Shown here one piece after another: positions 1 to 7,467 of a stretch of 64,000 bases of DNA. The stretch's first letter is position 1, and each line of letters opens with the position of its first letter. Origin of the DNA: Deltaproteobacteria bacterium (GTDB taxonomy: Bacteria > Myxococcota_C > UBA6777); NCBI GenBank assembly GCA_006226375.1, contig SBHC01000048.1:1-64000 (forward strand), in the 5' to 3' direction. Position numbers and translations under genes: made by a program. The notes under the pieces were generated by a model, which saw only the letters and a program-made list of their open reading frames with translations, searched no databases and had not been told where the DNA came from.

Positions 1-384
1 CAAGGAGGGGTTGCTCAAGGACCGCTCTTCCAGATGAAAAGGCAAGCTTTGGGTGGCTTGCTTTGTGGGGTGCTTGAGTGATGGGATTTGGCGATACAGG
101 TCCGAGAGAAGCAGAGCAGCCCTTTGCTCAGAAGCCAAAAGTGAGGCATCAGCCTGGAGCGGGATGGCGGCCATTCCACAGCCAATGTCACCTCCTACCG
201 CGTTGGGGTAGAGGAGGTGAGTGGTCGCTACCACGGTACCAATGCAGACATTCTCCGCGAGGTGAACGTCGGGCATTACCGCCATCGCCTGGACATCGTC
301 TGAGTTTTTCAGGCGTTCCAACGCTTGCTGTACCTCAGAAGAGAGAGGTTCGAGCAACCAGGAATGAAGTGTTGCATTGTTCAT
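1..384 (-). CDS. rtcB: RNA-splicing ligase RtcB, N-terminal part (cut by window edge)
   Basis: Reading the minus strand from ATG at 384 gives 128 open codons to the window edge. The translation contains AVMPDVHLAENVCIGTVVAT and then NAVGGDIGCGMAA. These match the RtcB N-terminal region, where the Asp and Cys of DIGCGM bind the catalytic metal. RtcB joins RNA 2',3'-cyclic phosphate or 3'-phosphate ends to 5'-OH ends in a GTP- and Mn-dependent reaction and acts in tRNA splicing or RNA repair. The start is fixed by a strong GGAAGGAGG Shine-Dalgarno sequence and by an ATGA overlap with the stop of the upstream rbfA-like gene, so the two are translationally coupled. The C-terminal active site with its guanylated His lies outside the window. 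Confidence 0.9.
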   Translation of the reverse strand, partial: MNNATLHSWLLEPLSSEVQQALERLKNSDDVQAMAVMPDVHLAENVCIGTVVATTHLLYPNAVGGDIGCGMAAIPLQADASLLASEQRAALLLSDLYRQIPSLKHPTKQATQSLPFHLEERSLSNPSL

Positions 385-926
385 GCTTCGCCTCCTTCCT
401 GGAACATCATCACCTCCAGCACCAACGTGGGGACACGCTTGCGGTGCAGCGCATGAGCAAGCTCTTCACGCCACTCTCGCTCCCATTGTTGAAGCTGTTG
501 TTTCAGCTTGGTTTGGAGTGGTGCTTGCTTGCTGTCTGTGGGGTGAAACATCAAGGTTACTTGCAAACGCGAAGCGTTGGGGGCTGGAGTGATCTCACGG
601 ACCTCCCAGAACATCCCGTCTTTGTGCTCCGCAACGAGCAAGGAGAGGAGCTGTTTCACCTGATGGCATAGCTGCCAGAGTTTTCGATCGTTGGAGCGAG
701 GCTGCGACTTGCGGAAGAAAATCCTGGGGTCGATACCGTCGTCCTCATGAAGCTCATCGCAGGGGAGCTTGTCGTGTTGGCTCCAAGGCTTGGGCGCTGG
801 AGCCTCCTTGAGTTTCCTTGTGGAAGAGCTTGAATGTGTTTGTGTTGTGGATGGAATGAGACTGTTGGGCGCGTCCGCTGCGTTCGTTGACGCTTGGGTC
901 GCGCTGTCTTCTTTCTTGAATGTCAT
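381..926 (-). CDS. Ribosome-binding factor A-like protein (RbfA family)
   Basis: A 181-residue protein starting at ATG 926, with AAGGA 7 nt upstream; an in-frame start at 977 lacks a ribosome site. The first 60 residues are a low-complexity Ser/Thr/Ala-rich tail. The rest carries the pattern of the divergent RbfA-like proteins of planctomycetes and myxobacteria: DGIDPRIFFRK, RKLWQLCHQVKQLLSLLVAE, ITPAPNASRLQVTL and a final RREELAHALHRKR-like helix with VPTLVLEV. RbfA is a KH-fold 30S maturation factor. Whether this paralogue acts on the ribosome or on another RNA is unknown. It ends inside the rtcB start codon (ATGA), which suggests coordinated production with the RNA ligase. Family assignment is from motif recognition only. 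Confidence 0.7.
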   Translation of the reverse strand: MTFKKEDSATQASTNAADAPNSLIPSTTQTHSSSSTRKLKEAPAPKPWSQHDKLPCDELHEDDGIDPRIFFRKSQPRSNDRKLWQLCHQVKQLLSLLVAEHKDGMFWEVREITPAPNASRLQVTLMFHPTDSKQAPLQTKLKQQLQQWEREWREELAHALHRKRVPTLVLEVMMFQEGGEA

Positions 927-1261
927 GTGTTTTCCTTGTGAGAAGCCGTGGGCGGCTTCCTGCCTGAACTCGTGCACGATGCCAATGGCTCACAAGGCGT
1001 AACTCATCCGTTCTCTTCGCAAATACGCTGAGAAGAGGTCGTCCCAATCGCGGCGCTCTATCCATTGGAGAACAGACAGAAGGTCGTGTTGGAGGTGAGC
1101 TAGTCAGTGAGCCCAAGGGTCAGGCCTGGTACAAGGTTCCACATAACGGGCCTCCTTTCGGGAAGGCTGCTGGGGAGGTGTTGGATGGACACAGAGGTGT
1201 GTCTTGTGTAGAGGACGGAGGCGTTGTGGAAAAGTTCGGTCGAAGAAAAATGTCAGGTGGT
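927..1261. other. Intergenic region upstream of the rbfA-like/rtcB pair
   Basis: About 335 bases lie between the extensin-like gene (downstream end at 1262) and the rbfA-like start. Reading frames here look like shadows with no ribosome sites. The promoter for the minus-strand rbfA-rtcB pair should lie here, but I cannot point to a convincing -35/-10 pair. No RNA gene is recognised. Confidence 0.4.
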
Positions 1262-2629
1262 TCAGTGGCCGTGGTGAGAGCAAATCTCCGCAGAGTTCTT
1301 GGAGAGGACGTTTCCGTTGCTGCTGAGATCCACATGAAAGTGGTTGTCATGAGCGTTGTTGTAGTTGGGCGTGAGGACCAGTGAGAAGATCTTTTGTTTC
1401 CACATGTCACACCCGATATCGTAGAGGACTTTGGCTTCCGGGCTGTTGAAGCGAGTCGACCAACATCCTGTTTGGTTTTGGCTGTTTTTCCAGGTGGTGC
1501 TGTGGTCCCAGTGTTTGACGAGGTTGAACTCTTTGCCCTGGTTGTCCCAGAAGGCTGCGAGGTCGATCGCGCGGCCCAATCCATGCTGGCTCAAGCTTGT
1601 GGTGGAGCCGCTGTCGTTTCGGATGGTTCGGCAGTTGTAGGTACCAAAGTGCATGACCTTCGCGATGCCACGCTGTTTGAGGTATTGGCTCAACTTAACG
1701 ACGGCCAACGCCAGCTCACATCGCATGAACATTCCAACACGTTTGTTGGCACCATTGACCCAATCCACTCCCATGATAGGAGGTTGGAGGGTGAGGGCGT
1801 CTGTCACCGAGCAAGTCAGGTTGGGGAAGCCTTCGGGCTTGGCCTGAGGATCCTTGCCTGGAACGAAGTTGACGCCGAGGTTGAGCAATTGTTGGTAGCA
1901 AGAGCCAGAAGGTTTTGTCGGGGGGCCTGGCAAACAAACGTTGCGTTGCACGTTACCTTCTTGGTAACGACCCACTTGTTCACAATGGTATCCAGAGCGG
2001 CAACCTCCTTGGGGAAAGAGGTTGAAGTCACATTGTGAGATGCATCCCGCGTTTCCTGTGATCTTGTCTTGGAGATTGATGCAGAAGGTGCTGGGTGTTC
2101 CTTCACGGTCAGGGCACAGCCGGGTGCAGGCTTGGCTGCAAGTTCCTTGTGGGTAGCCTTGAGCGTCTGTGAGGCAAACGGCGTCGGTGTAGCTGCAGTC
2201 GTTGGTTGAGCGGCAAGGTCCACCGATCCAGGAAGAGAGAGGTCCTGATGGTTCTGGGGGCGCTGCTGTGTCGGGGGCAACGTCCTGTGCAGGTGCTGTG
2301 TCGGGAGAAGGGGCTGGTTCCGGGCCTGCGTCGGCTGCTGGACTTGGTTCCAACGCTGTGTTGGGTTCTGAGGCGGGTTGAGGTTCTACCGATGTGCTGG
2401 GCTCTGTGCTCGCTGAGCCATCGGTGGCTCCTGTTGCTTCCGGGTCGTTGAGGACTCGGACTTTGTCATCAGGGTTGAGGTCCCCGCCGCTTCCTGGTGC
2501 TGGACCACCGCAAGCCCAAGTCGTTGTGACCACTACGACAAAGAGAAGGCAGAGTCCTATACATCGGAACAACCAGGTTGGGATGGAGCGGTCGCTTCTT
2601 GGATGTTGTGTCGTGGATGATGTGTACAT
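1262..2629 (-). CDS. Extensin_C/M15-like putative peptidoglycan-active lipoprotein
   Basis: A 455-residue lipoprotein. The hydrophobic stretch CIGLCLLFVVVVTTTWAC ends in a lipobox Cys near residue 40. A Pro/Glu/Ser/Ala-rich linker follows (about 45-130), then a Cys-rich segment (about 130-240), then an extensin-like C-terminal domain (about 275-455). That domain shows SQHGLGRAIDLAAF and NNAHDNHFHVDL. These are the HxxxxAxD and HxH zinc-ligand signatures shared with M15 D-Ala-D-Ala peptidases, and RCELALAVVKLSQYL is also typical of the family. It is likely anchored to a membrane facing the periplasm and may trim peptidoglycan, although a substrate is not proven for extensin_C proteins. The ATG follows GAGG with 7 nt spacing. 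It appears monocistronic. Confidence 0.75.
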   Translation of the reverse strand: MYTSSTTQHPRSDRSIPTWLFRCIGLCLLFVVVVTTTWACGGPAPGSGGDLNPDDKVRVLNDPEATGATDGSASTEPSTSVEPQPASEPNTALEPSPAADAGPEPAPSPDTAPAQDVAPDTAAPPEPSGPLSSWIGGPCRSTNDCSYTDAVCLTDAQGYPQGTCSQACTRLCPDREGTPSTFCINLQDKITGNAGCISQCDFNLFPQGGCRSGYHCEQVGRYQEGNVQRNVCLPGPPTKPSGSCYQQLLNLGVNFVPGKDPQAKPEGFPNLTCSVTDALTLQPPIMGVDWVNGANKRVGMFMRCELALAVVKLSQYLKQRGIAKVMHFGTYNCRTIRNDSGSTTSLSQHGLGRAIDLAAFWDNQGKEFNLVKHWDHSTTWKNSQNQTGCWSTRFNSPEAKVLYDIGCDMWKQKIFSLVLTPNYNNAHDNHFHVDLSSNGNVLSKNSAEICSHHGH

Positions 2630-2709
2630 AAAACAACCTCACAGCCATGTGTTTTTATGCAAAGTGCGTGTTTCTACCATGGCTTGCGTGGGTTGTCGAG
2701 GTTGGTCGA

Positions 2710-3435
2710 TTACCAGGCGTGAGGGGAGCCATTCCAGTCAAAGAATTCGCCGGTTTGTTCGAGGGTAAGTTGGTCCAAAGTCTGTCGCATGCTGGCGGTT
2801 GATTCTTCTGGGGTGAGCGAGGCTTTGCTGCCGCCCATGTCGGTTTGGACCCAGCCAGGGTTGAACAGGTAGACCCGAACGCCTTGCTCTTTGACGTCAA
2901 AGGCAAAGGCTCGCATCATCATATTGAGGGTTGTTTTGCTTGCGCAATAGCCGTAGTTGCCTCCCCGAGACTTGCCGCTGATCGAGCCAAGCCAGGACGA
3001 CACATTGAGGACAGCGGGGTTGTCCCCTTTCTCCAACAAGGGAAGGAACTGACGGGCGACCATCACTGGAGCGATGCTGTTCACGTGAAACATCCAGAGC
3101 ATAGGCTCAGCTTCCAGCTCGTTCAGTCGAAGTGTCGGGCCGGCCTTGTCTTTTCCCTGGCTCATGGAGTTGATACCTGCGTTGTTGATGAGCAGATCAA
3201 GACCTTTCACATGCTGGCTGACTGCGTGGAAGGCCGCCTCGGCCTCCTCGGAGGATGTGACCTCCAACTTCACCAAGGTGAGTTGCTCGGTATGCTGCTT
3301 GGCAAGCTCTTGGAGTGCCTCAGATCGTTCTGGCTTTCGAACGCAGGCAAACACCCGGTCGCCTTGCTGTAGCGCGTTTTGAACAAAAGCGAGACCCAGT
3401 CCGCGACCTGCACCTGTCACCAATACTCGTGCCAT
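2710..3435 (-). CDS. Short-chain dehydrogenase/reductase (CsgA/sniffer-like)
   Basis: A 241-residue classical SDR. The start at ATG 3435 is chosen because AAGGAG lies just upstream and the Rossmann strand MARVLVTGAGRGLGLA begins immediately. It carries the TGxxxGxG cofactor motif, LLINNAGINS, the catalytic Ser in LNVSSWLGSISG, the YGYCASK Tyr-x3-Lys pair and NPGWVQTDMGG. The sequence resembles the C-factor/carbonyl-reductase-like SDR subgroup, an NAD(P)-dependent oxidoreductase of unknown substrate. It is cytosolic. It is divergent from the DUF5658 gene at 3675, and an imperfect 18-bp dyad in the shared intergenic region could be an operator. Confidence 0.9.
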   Translation of the reverse strand: MARVLVTGAGRGLGLAFVQNALQQGDRVFACVRKPERSEALQELAKQHTEQLTLVKLEVTSSEEAEAAFHAVSQHVKGLDLLINNAGINSMSQGKDKAGPTLRLNELEAEPMLWMFHVNSIAPVMVARQFLPLLEKGDNPAVLNVSSWLGSISGKSRGGNYGYCASKTTLNMMMRAFAFDVKEQGVRVYLFNPGWVQTDMGGSKASLTPEESTASMRQTLDQLTLEQTGEFFDWNGSPHAW

Positions 3436-3491
3436 GACTTTCTCCTTGTCTTGTGTGGGAAACCCGTTGAGGGGGTGGTCAACGTTAGCGT

Positions 3492-3532
3492 GTGTCCAAA
3501 ATGTGAACAAGTCCTGTCAACAATGTGGACAC
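3492..3532. promoter_or_regulatory. Imperfect dyad, possible operator between divergent genes
   Basis: Arms at 3492-3509 and 3515-3532 are inverted copies agreeing at 14 of 18 positions, with GTGTCC and GGACAC as perfect outer ends and a 5-nt centre. A TTGACA hexamer on the minus strand (3520-3515) lies inside. The dyad lies between the SDR gene (minus) and the DUF5658 gene (plus), where a repressor could control both. No regulator gene is adjacent, so the assignment is inference. Confidence 0.35.
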
Positions 3533-3674
3533 TCCAGCTGTGCAGGCTCGTTGTTTGTTGCTCGTTTCTCGTTGTAAGGCTTCTCTGCACAAGGGGAATT
3601 CCTGGGTCGCCTGTGAAGAGGCATGACTCTTGGAGAAGGGGAGGGTGTTGACTCTCACATAGGAGAAACCTGCC

Positions 3675-4100
3675 ATGTCATCCCACCCGACGTACCCTGT
3701 CTCGCCCGTCTCATCCATCGATACCTTGGAGCCTTTGCATCACAACGTTGAGCGTTATGGAGAACGGATTGCTCTTTGGTTGGAACGTATGCAGCCACGG
3801 TTTCATGCCCTGACTCTCGGTATTTTTATCATGAATGTGTTGGACGGTTGGCTTACCATTGTCTGGGTTCAATTGCACCTTGCGACAGAAGCCAACCCAT
3901 TGATGGACGCTCTTCTTCAGATTGATCCAGGGTTGTTTATGGCTGGAAAGCTCAGCCTGATCTTTCTCAGTTTGCGGATTGTTCAGCATTACCGCCATCG
4001 TTTGAGTGCGGTTCTCACGCTCTTGTTTGCGTTTGGTTTGTACTCCTTGATTATGGCGTATCATCTGCTTGCCATGACCGTTATCATTCTGTTTCTCTGA
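3675..4100 (+). CDS. DUF5658-type small membrane protein
   Basis: A 141-residue protein with three predicted membrane helices. They run from about residue 46 (LTLGIFIMNVLDGWLTIVWV), near 82-100, and 110-140. The motif ATEANPLMDALL between helices one and two is characteristic of DUF5658-type proteins as I recognise them. The N-terminal 40 residues are soluble. The function is unknown. The ATG has TAGGAG 10 nt upstream. It stands alone, divergent from the SDR gene. Confidence 0.65.
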   Translation: MSSHPTYPVSPVSSIDTLEPLHHNVERYGERIALWLERMQPRFHALTLGIFIMNVLDGWLTIVWVQLHLATEANPLMDALLQIDPGLFMAGKLSLIFLSLRIVQHYRHRLSAVLTLLFAFGLYSLIMAYHLLAMTVIILFL

Positions 4101-4279
4101 GCTTATTGGGCAACGAGCCAGCTTCAGAGGAGTTCTCTTCCTGTAAGGTTCCGGTTGTTTCTGCGTTTCTTTGATGAGTCTCCACACAAAGTGAACCTTT
4201 TGGGTGGTTGATTCGTTGGAAGGGACAAACAAAAACCGCAACGTATCGGACGTTGTGGCAACCAAGGAAGGAGGAGAGA

Positions 4280-4525
4280 ATGACCTTAAAAATGACTGTC
4301 TGGCAACAACGTGTATTGAACCAGCAGCAAAAGAGTATGCAGAGCCATCTGGAGCGAAGTCTCTCGTCCTGCAGCCCAGGGGTTGTGTGGAAGCCTGCCG
4401 AGCAAGAAAGCTCTCTGGTAGCGGCTTGTGTTGTGGAAGGACAAGGGGAAGCCAAGGCCTCACGAGGTCAACGGTTTCGCCAACTTCTCCAACAGCTTCA
4501 GGCTTTCGTGGAAGATGTGTACTGA
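4280..4525 (+). CDS. Small hypothetical protein, 81 aa
   Basis: ATG 4280 follows a strong AAGGAAGGAGGAGAG ribosome site, the main support for this gene. The 81-residue product starts MTLKMTVWQQRVLNQQQK, is rich in Gln and Ser and carries two Cys. No domain is recognised and there is no signal peptide or membrane segment. It lies between DUF5658 (plus) and the convergent CaCA antiporter, and its stop codon sits inside a perfect 7-bp inverted repeat. Function unknown; it may be lineage-specific. Confidence 0.5.
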   Translation: MTLKMTVWQQRVLNQQQKSMQSHLERSLSSCSPGVVWKPAEQESSLVAACVVEGQGEAKASRGQRFRQLLQQLQAFVEDVY

Positions 4526-4544
4526 GAATGCACAAGCTCTCAGT
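4521..4544. terminator. Hairpin between convergent genes
   Basis: ACTGAGA (4521-4527) and TCTCAGT (4538-4544) are perfect inverted repeats with a 10-nt loop. They lie between the small plus-strand gene, whose stop they overlap, and the end of the antiporter gene at 4555. No long T-run follows, so this is at most a weak intrinsic terminator. Confidence 0.35.
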
Positions 4545-4554
4545 GTTGGGAGGC

Positions 4555-5658
4555 TCAACTGCCTGTCGCGGTGGGGCCTCCTATGTTGAGGTAAGTCCAC
4601 ACGACAAAGCCTACATAGCAGAGAATGAGAAATAAGCCTTCCTTACGGGACAAGCGTTTGCCCGAAAGCATGAGGGCGAGAAGTACCACCACAGAGCCGA
4701 GCAGGACCAGCGTGGACACCCACAGGTCTTGGGTGCCAACCACCATCACTGGTGAGCCAGTCATCCATCCCATCTGTCGTGCCACAATGAGCAACATCCA
4801 CGGCAGACCCAATCCTACCAAAATGTCGAAAATGTTCGAGCCAATGGCGTTGGAAATGGCCATGTCGCCGCGACCCTGTTTGGCCACAATCACAGAAGCG
4901 ATCAAGTCGGGGGCTGATGTACCTGCTGCGAGGATAGTCAGCGCGACGATAACGGGTGGCAGTCCCACTGCGTTGGAGAAGATAACTGCGTAATCGACAA
5001 GCAACCAACTCAATCCTGCGATGAACAAAATGGAAACAAAGAACGCGCGGATGTAAGAGCGGCTTGGGTCTCCAGTGAAGAGACGGATGAATCGCTCAAT
5101 CATGCCATTGAACTTGTAGAAGAGAGAGGTTTCTTCCTCTTCTTCTTTGATGATCTCATCAGCGATGTGTATCTCTTCGCGCTTGTGAGGGAACATTCGG
5201 CTCCAAATCACAAGCACTATGAGGTAGGTGGCGTAAAGGCCGAGAAACACGCTGACTTCCAACATGGTGATCTTACCATCGGCAAACACCACCAACAGAG
5301 TCAGGATGCTGCTGACGTAGACAAGGGAGTCGCGGATGCTGGATTTCCAATTGATGATGATGGGGCGGGCCATGGCCGAAGCGCCCGTGATCACCAGGAT
5401 ATTGAAGACCGCAGAGCCAACGATGGTGCCCATCCCAACGTCACTGTGTGCGCCACCGTGACGAAACACGGCAAGGAGAGCAATTCCAAGTTCAGGGGCA
5501 GAGGAACCCATCGCCATCAAGGAGGCACCGGCGACATCATGAGGAAGGTTCCAGCGTTCTGCGATTTGCTGAAGACTTTCGATAAAGAAAGCGTCGGTGA
5601 TGATGGCCAGTATGTAGATCGAGACAAGGATTATCCCGAGGCTGATTGCGATGGTCAT
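4555..5658 (-). CDS. Calcium/sodium antiporter (CaCA family, YrbG-like)
   Basis: A 367-residue inner-membrane protein with the two inverted alpha-repeats of cation/Ca exchangers: GSSAPELGIALL near residue 53 and GTSAPDLIAS near residue 247, the latter followed by NAIGSNIFDILVGLG. It should have about ten helices, and a cytosolic loop around residues 160-195 is strongly acidic (KEEEEE). It likely extrudes Ca2+ against Na+ or another cation. The ATG overlaps the stop of the upstream pentapeptide-like gene (ATGA) and GAGGAG lies upstream, so the two are co-translated. Length is slightly above typical YrbG (about 325) because of the loop. Confidence 0.9.
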   Translation of the reverse strand: MTIAISLGIILVSIYILAIITDAFFIESLQQIAERWNLPHDVAGASLMAMGSSAPELGIALLAVFRHGGAHSDVGMGTIVGSAVFNILVITGASAMARPIIINWKSSIRDSLVYVSSILTLLVVFADGKITMLEVSVFLGLYATYLIVLVIWSRMFPHKREEIHIADEIIKEEEEETSLFYKFNGMIERFIRLFTGDPSRSYIRAFFVSILFIAGLSWLLVDYAVIFSNAVGLPPVIVALTILAAGTSAPDLIASVIVAKQGRGDMAISNAIGSNIFDILVGLGLPWMLLIVARQMGWMTGSPVMVVGTQDLWVSTLVLLGSVVVLLALMLSGKRLSRKEGLFLILCYVGFVVWTYLNIGGPTATGS

Positions 5659-6287
5659 TCCTGTTCACTCCTCTTGTGGTGGGCACCTGTCATTTCCGGC
5701 ACCTGGATGCCCAGTTGTGCGGCAACCCGCAACACAGCTTCCAACGAAAATTGAGTTTGGTCCAGTTTGTTACGCCTTGGATCGATGGTGTAGTCCTTGG
5801 CTTCCGATAAGTCTGCTTGAGTGAGTACGGTGTTCTCGAAGGTTGCGCCTGTGAGGGTGGTCCCTCGAAACTTTGCTTTCTCAAGGATGGCTTCCGTGAA
5901 GTCGGCTTCTTTCGCCACACAATGGAGGAATGAGGTTCCTTTGAGCCGAACTTCAACAAAAGAGCCGTAGCTTAACACGCAGTCCTCGAATGACACTTCA
6001 AAGGTAAGAGGCCGGACGAGGGTCCAGTCCACACCCATGAGCTTGGTGCGTTGGAATGTGACCTCGCGAAAGGTTGTGTCGTACGCTTTGACCATTGTGA
6101 GGTTGCAATTCACAAACGTGCAATCATCAAACGTGCATCGGCGAAGCTCCCCTTGGCTCCAATCGATGTTGGTGAATGTGCAGCCGTAGAAGCCTTTGTC
6201 GTGCAACGCTATCTCAGGGTTGCTTTCGTTCTCAAAGGTTTCGAGTTCAAACTCGTCTTCCGCCCCAAAAGGGTGGTCGTATAGCAT
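5655..6287 (-). CDS. Pentapeptide-repeat-like protein
   Basis: A 210-residue protein from ATG 6287 (GGAAG upstream at a long spacing). An upstream TTG at 6329 is open but lacks a ribosome site. From about residue 30 the chain shows the period-5 pattern of a right-handed quadrilateral helix, for example CTFTNIDWSQGELRRCTFDD, then CNLTMVKAYDTTF, and later ADFTEAILEKAKFRGTTLTG. Pentapeptide proteins are scaffold or interaction modules, and some mimic DNA. It has no signal peptide. Its stop overlaps the antiporter start, suggesting a functional link such as regulation or scaffolding of the transporter, which is inference. Confidence 0.75.
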   Translation of the reverse strand: MLYDHPFGAEDEFELETFENESNPEIALHDKGFYGCTFTNIDWSQGELRRCTFDDCTFVNCNLTMVKAYDTTFREVTFQRTKLMGVDWTLVRPLTFEVSFEDCVLSYGSFVEVRLKGTSFLHCVAKEADFTEAILEKAKFRGTTLTGATFENTVLTQADLSEAKDYTIDPRRNKLDQTQFSLEAVLRVAAQLGIQVPEMTGAHHKRSEQE

Positions 6288-6456
6288 GCAACGCTCGCTT
6301 CCTTCATCCCCAGCGTGGGAAGGGTTCAAGCCGAAAGTTCAAACATGATGAAAACATCCAAAGTATAGGACGCAACCACACCAAATGCAATGCGGACCCA
6401 TGACGTGGCAATGTATTGTCATGTCAAGGTGAAAGCCACGATGTCATCGGGCCTAG

Positions 6457-6476
6457 CGTGGCAGTTTCTTGCCACG
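6457..6476. repeat. Perfect 7-bp inverted repeat
   Basis: CGTGGCA (6457-6463) and TGCCACG (6470-6476) flank 6 nt, between the end of the ppx gene (6507) and the pentapeptide gene start (6287). Related GTGGCA and GCCACG words occur 25-50 nt to the left. It could be an operator or an RNA hairpin. It lacks a T-run for intrinsic termination of the minus-strand gene. Confidence 0.35.
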
Positions 6477-6506
6477 TTCTTGGGCACGTCATGAAAAAAC
6501 GCCACA

Positions 6507-7409
6507 TCATGGTTCGAGGAGGAGTCCGTAGCGAAGGCCACGGTCGGAGATGATGGCCTCGTTGAGGTTGAGGTGTTCGTAGACGGTGAGGAGGATTTGC
6601 GCGCCGGCGGTGATGACGTCGGCTCGTTTGGGATGAAGACCGGGGAGGTTGCGGCGTTGGTCGGAGGTCATGGAGCCAAACAGCTCGATCAGGTGCAGGA
6701 GTTCGGCGCGTTGAAAGGGTTTGCCGTGTATTTTGGAGGAGTCATAGGGTTCCACTTGGTGGACAATGGCCAGCAGCGTGGTGGCAGTTCCAGCTACGGC
6801 GATCAGGGGAGCGGGGGCTGGGATTTGGGGAAGTTGTTGCAGTTGGTCCGAGAGGTCTTTGCGGATGGCTTGAAGCATTTGAGGGGTGGGTGGGTCATCA
6901 TGGACGTAACGTTCGGTGGCTCGGACGCTTCCCATTTGCATGCTCCAGCGTTCTTGCCCTTGATTCCAGACCAACTCGGTGCTGCCTCCGCCGATGTCGA
7001 GCAGGCAGGGGGTTGCGCCTTCGGGTAACTTCAGTTGGGTGAGCGCGCCGTTCCAGGTGATGCGGGCCTCTTCTTCACCCGAAATGACTTGAATGTGAAG
7101 GCCTGTTTCCTGCTGGACCTGGGCTACGAAGTCTGCGCTGTTGCTGGCGTCTCGCATGGCGCTTGTTGCACAGATGGCGACATCCTGGGCATGGATCCCG
7201 TGCTTGGTGCAGATGTCCTTGTATTCATGGAGGGCTTGAAGGGTTCGTGCTTGGGCGTCGGGGTGCAACTCACCGGTTCTGTCGATGTCTTGGCCCAGGC
7301 GAACAATTCGCATGGTGTCTTCATGGACTTGAAGGATGGCGGAGTTCTCGACGTCTGCGATGGTGAGCAGGCACGAATTGGTTCCTAGATCTATGGCAGC
7401 GCGCAGCAT
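6507..7409 (-). CDS. Exopolyphosphatase/guanosine pentaphosphatase (Ppx/GppA family)
   Basis: A 300-residue protein from ATG 7409, with AGAGGAAG upstream. The actin-like ATPase fold is shown by AAIDLGTNSCLLTIAD (phosphate 1), ISGEEEARITWNGAL with the catalytic Glu, LLDIGGGSTELVW (phosphate 2), AVAGTATTLLAI and the C-terminal ISDRGLRYGLLLE. The length fits the short two-domain form without the HD and C-terminal domains of E. coli Ppx. It hydrolyses polyphosphate or pppGpp in the cytosol and so touches phosphate storage and the stringent response. It lies 58 nt downstream of the alpha/beta-fold gene on the same strand. Confidence 0.9.
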   Translation of the reverse strand: MLRAAIDLGTNSCLLTIADVENSAILQVHEDTMRIVRLGQDIDRTGELHPDAQARTLQALHEYKDICTKHGIHAQDVAICATSAMRDASNSADFVAQVQQETGLHIQVISGEEEARITWNGALTQLKLPEGATPCLLDIGGGSTELVWNQGQERWSMQMGSVRATERYVHDDPPTPQMLQAIRKDLSDQLQQLPQIPAPAPLIAVAGTATTLLAIVHQVEPYDSSKIHGKPFQRAELLHLIELFGSMTSDQRRNLPGLHPKRADVITAGAQILLTVYEHLNLNEAIISDRGLRYGLLLEP

Positions 7410-7467
7410 CCAACTTCCTCTATGGTAAGGGCAAATGTTTGGAGAGGGCGTCTTGAAGCAAAGACGA

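Noticed and set aside
1120-2280. Alternative frames overlapping the extensin-like gene
   Set aside because: Low-complexity shadows; the minus-strand frame with lipobox and HxH motif explains the region.
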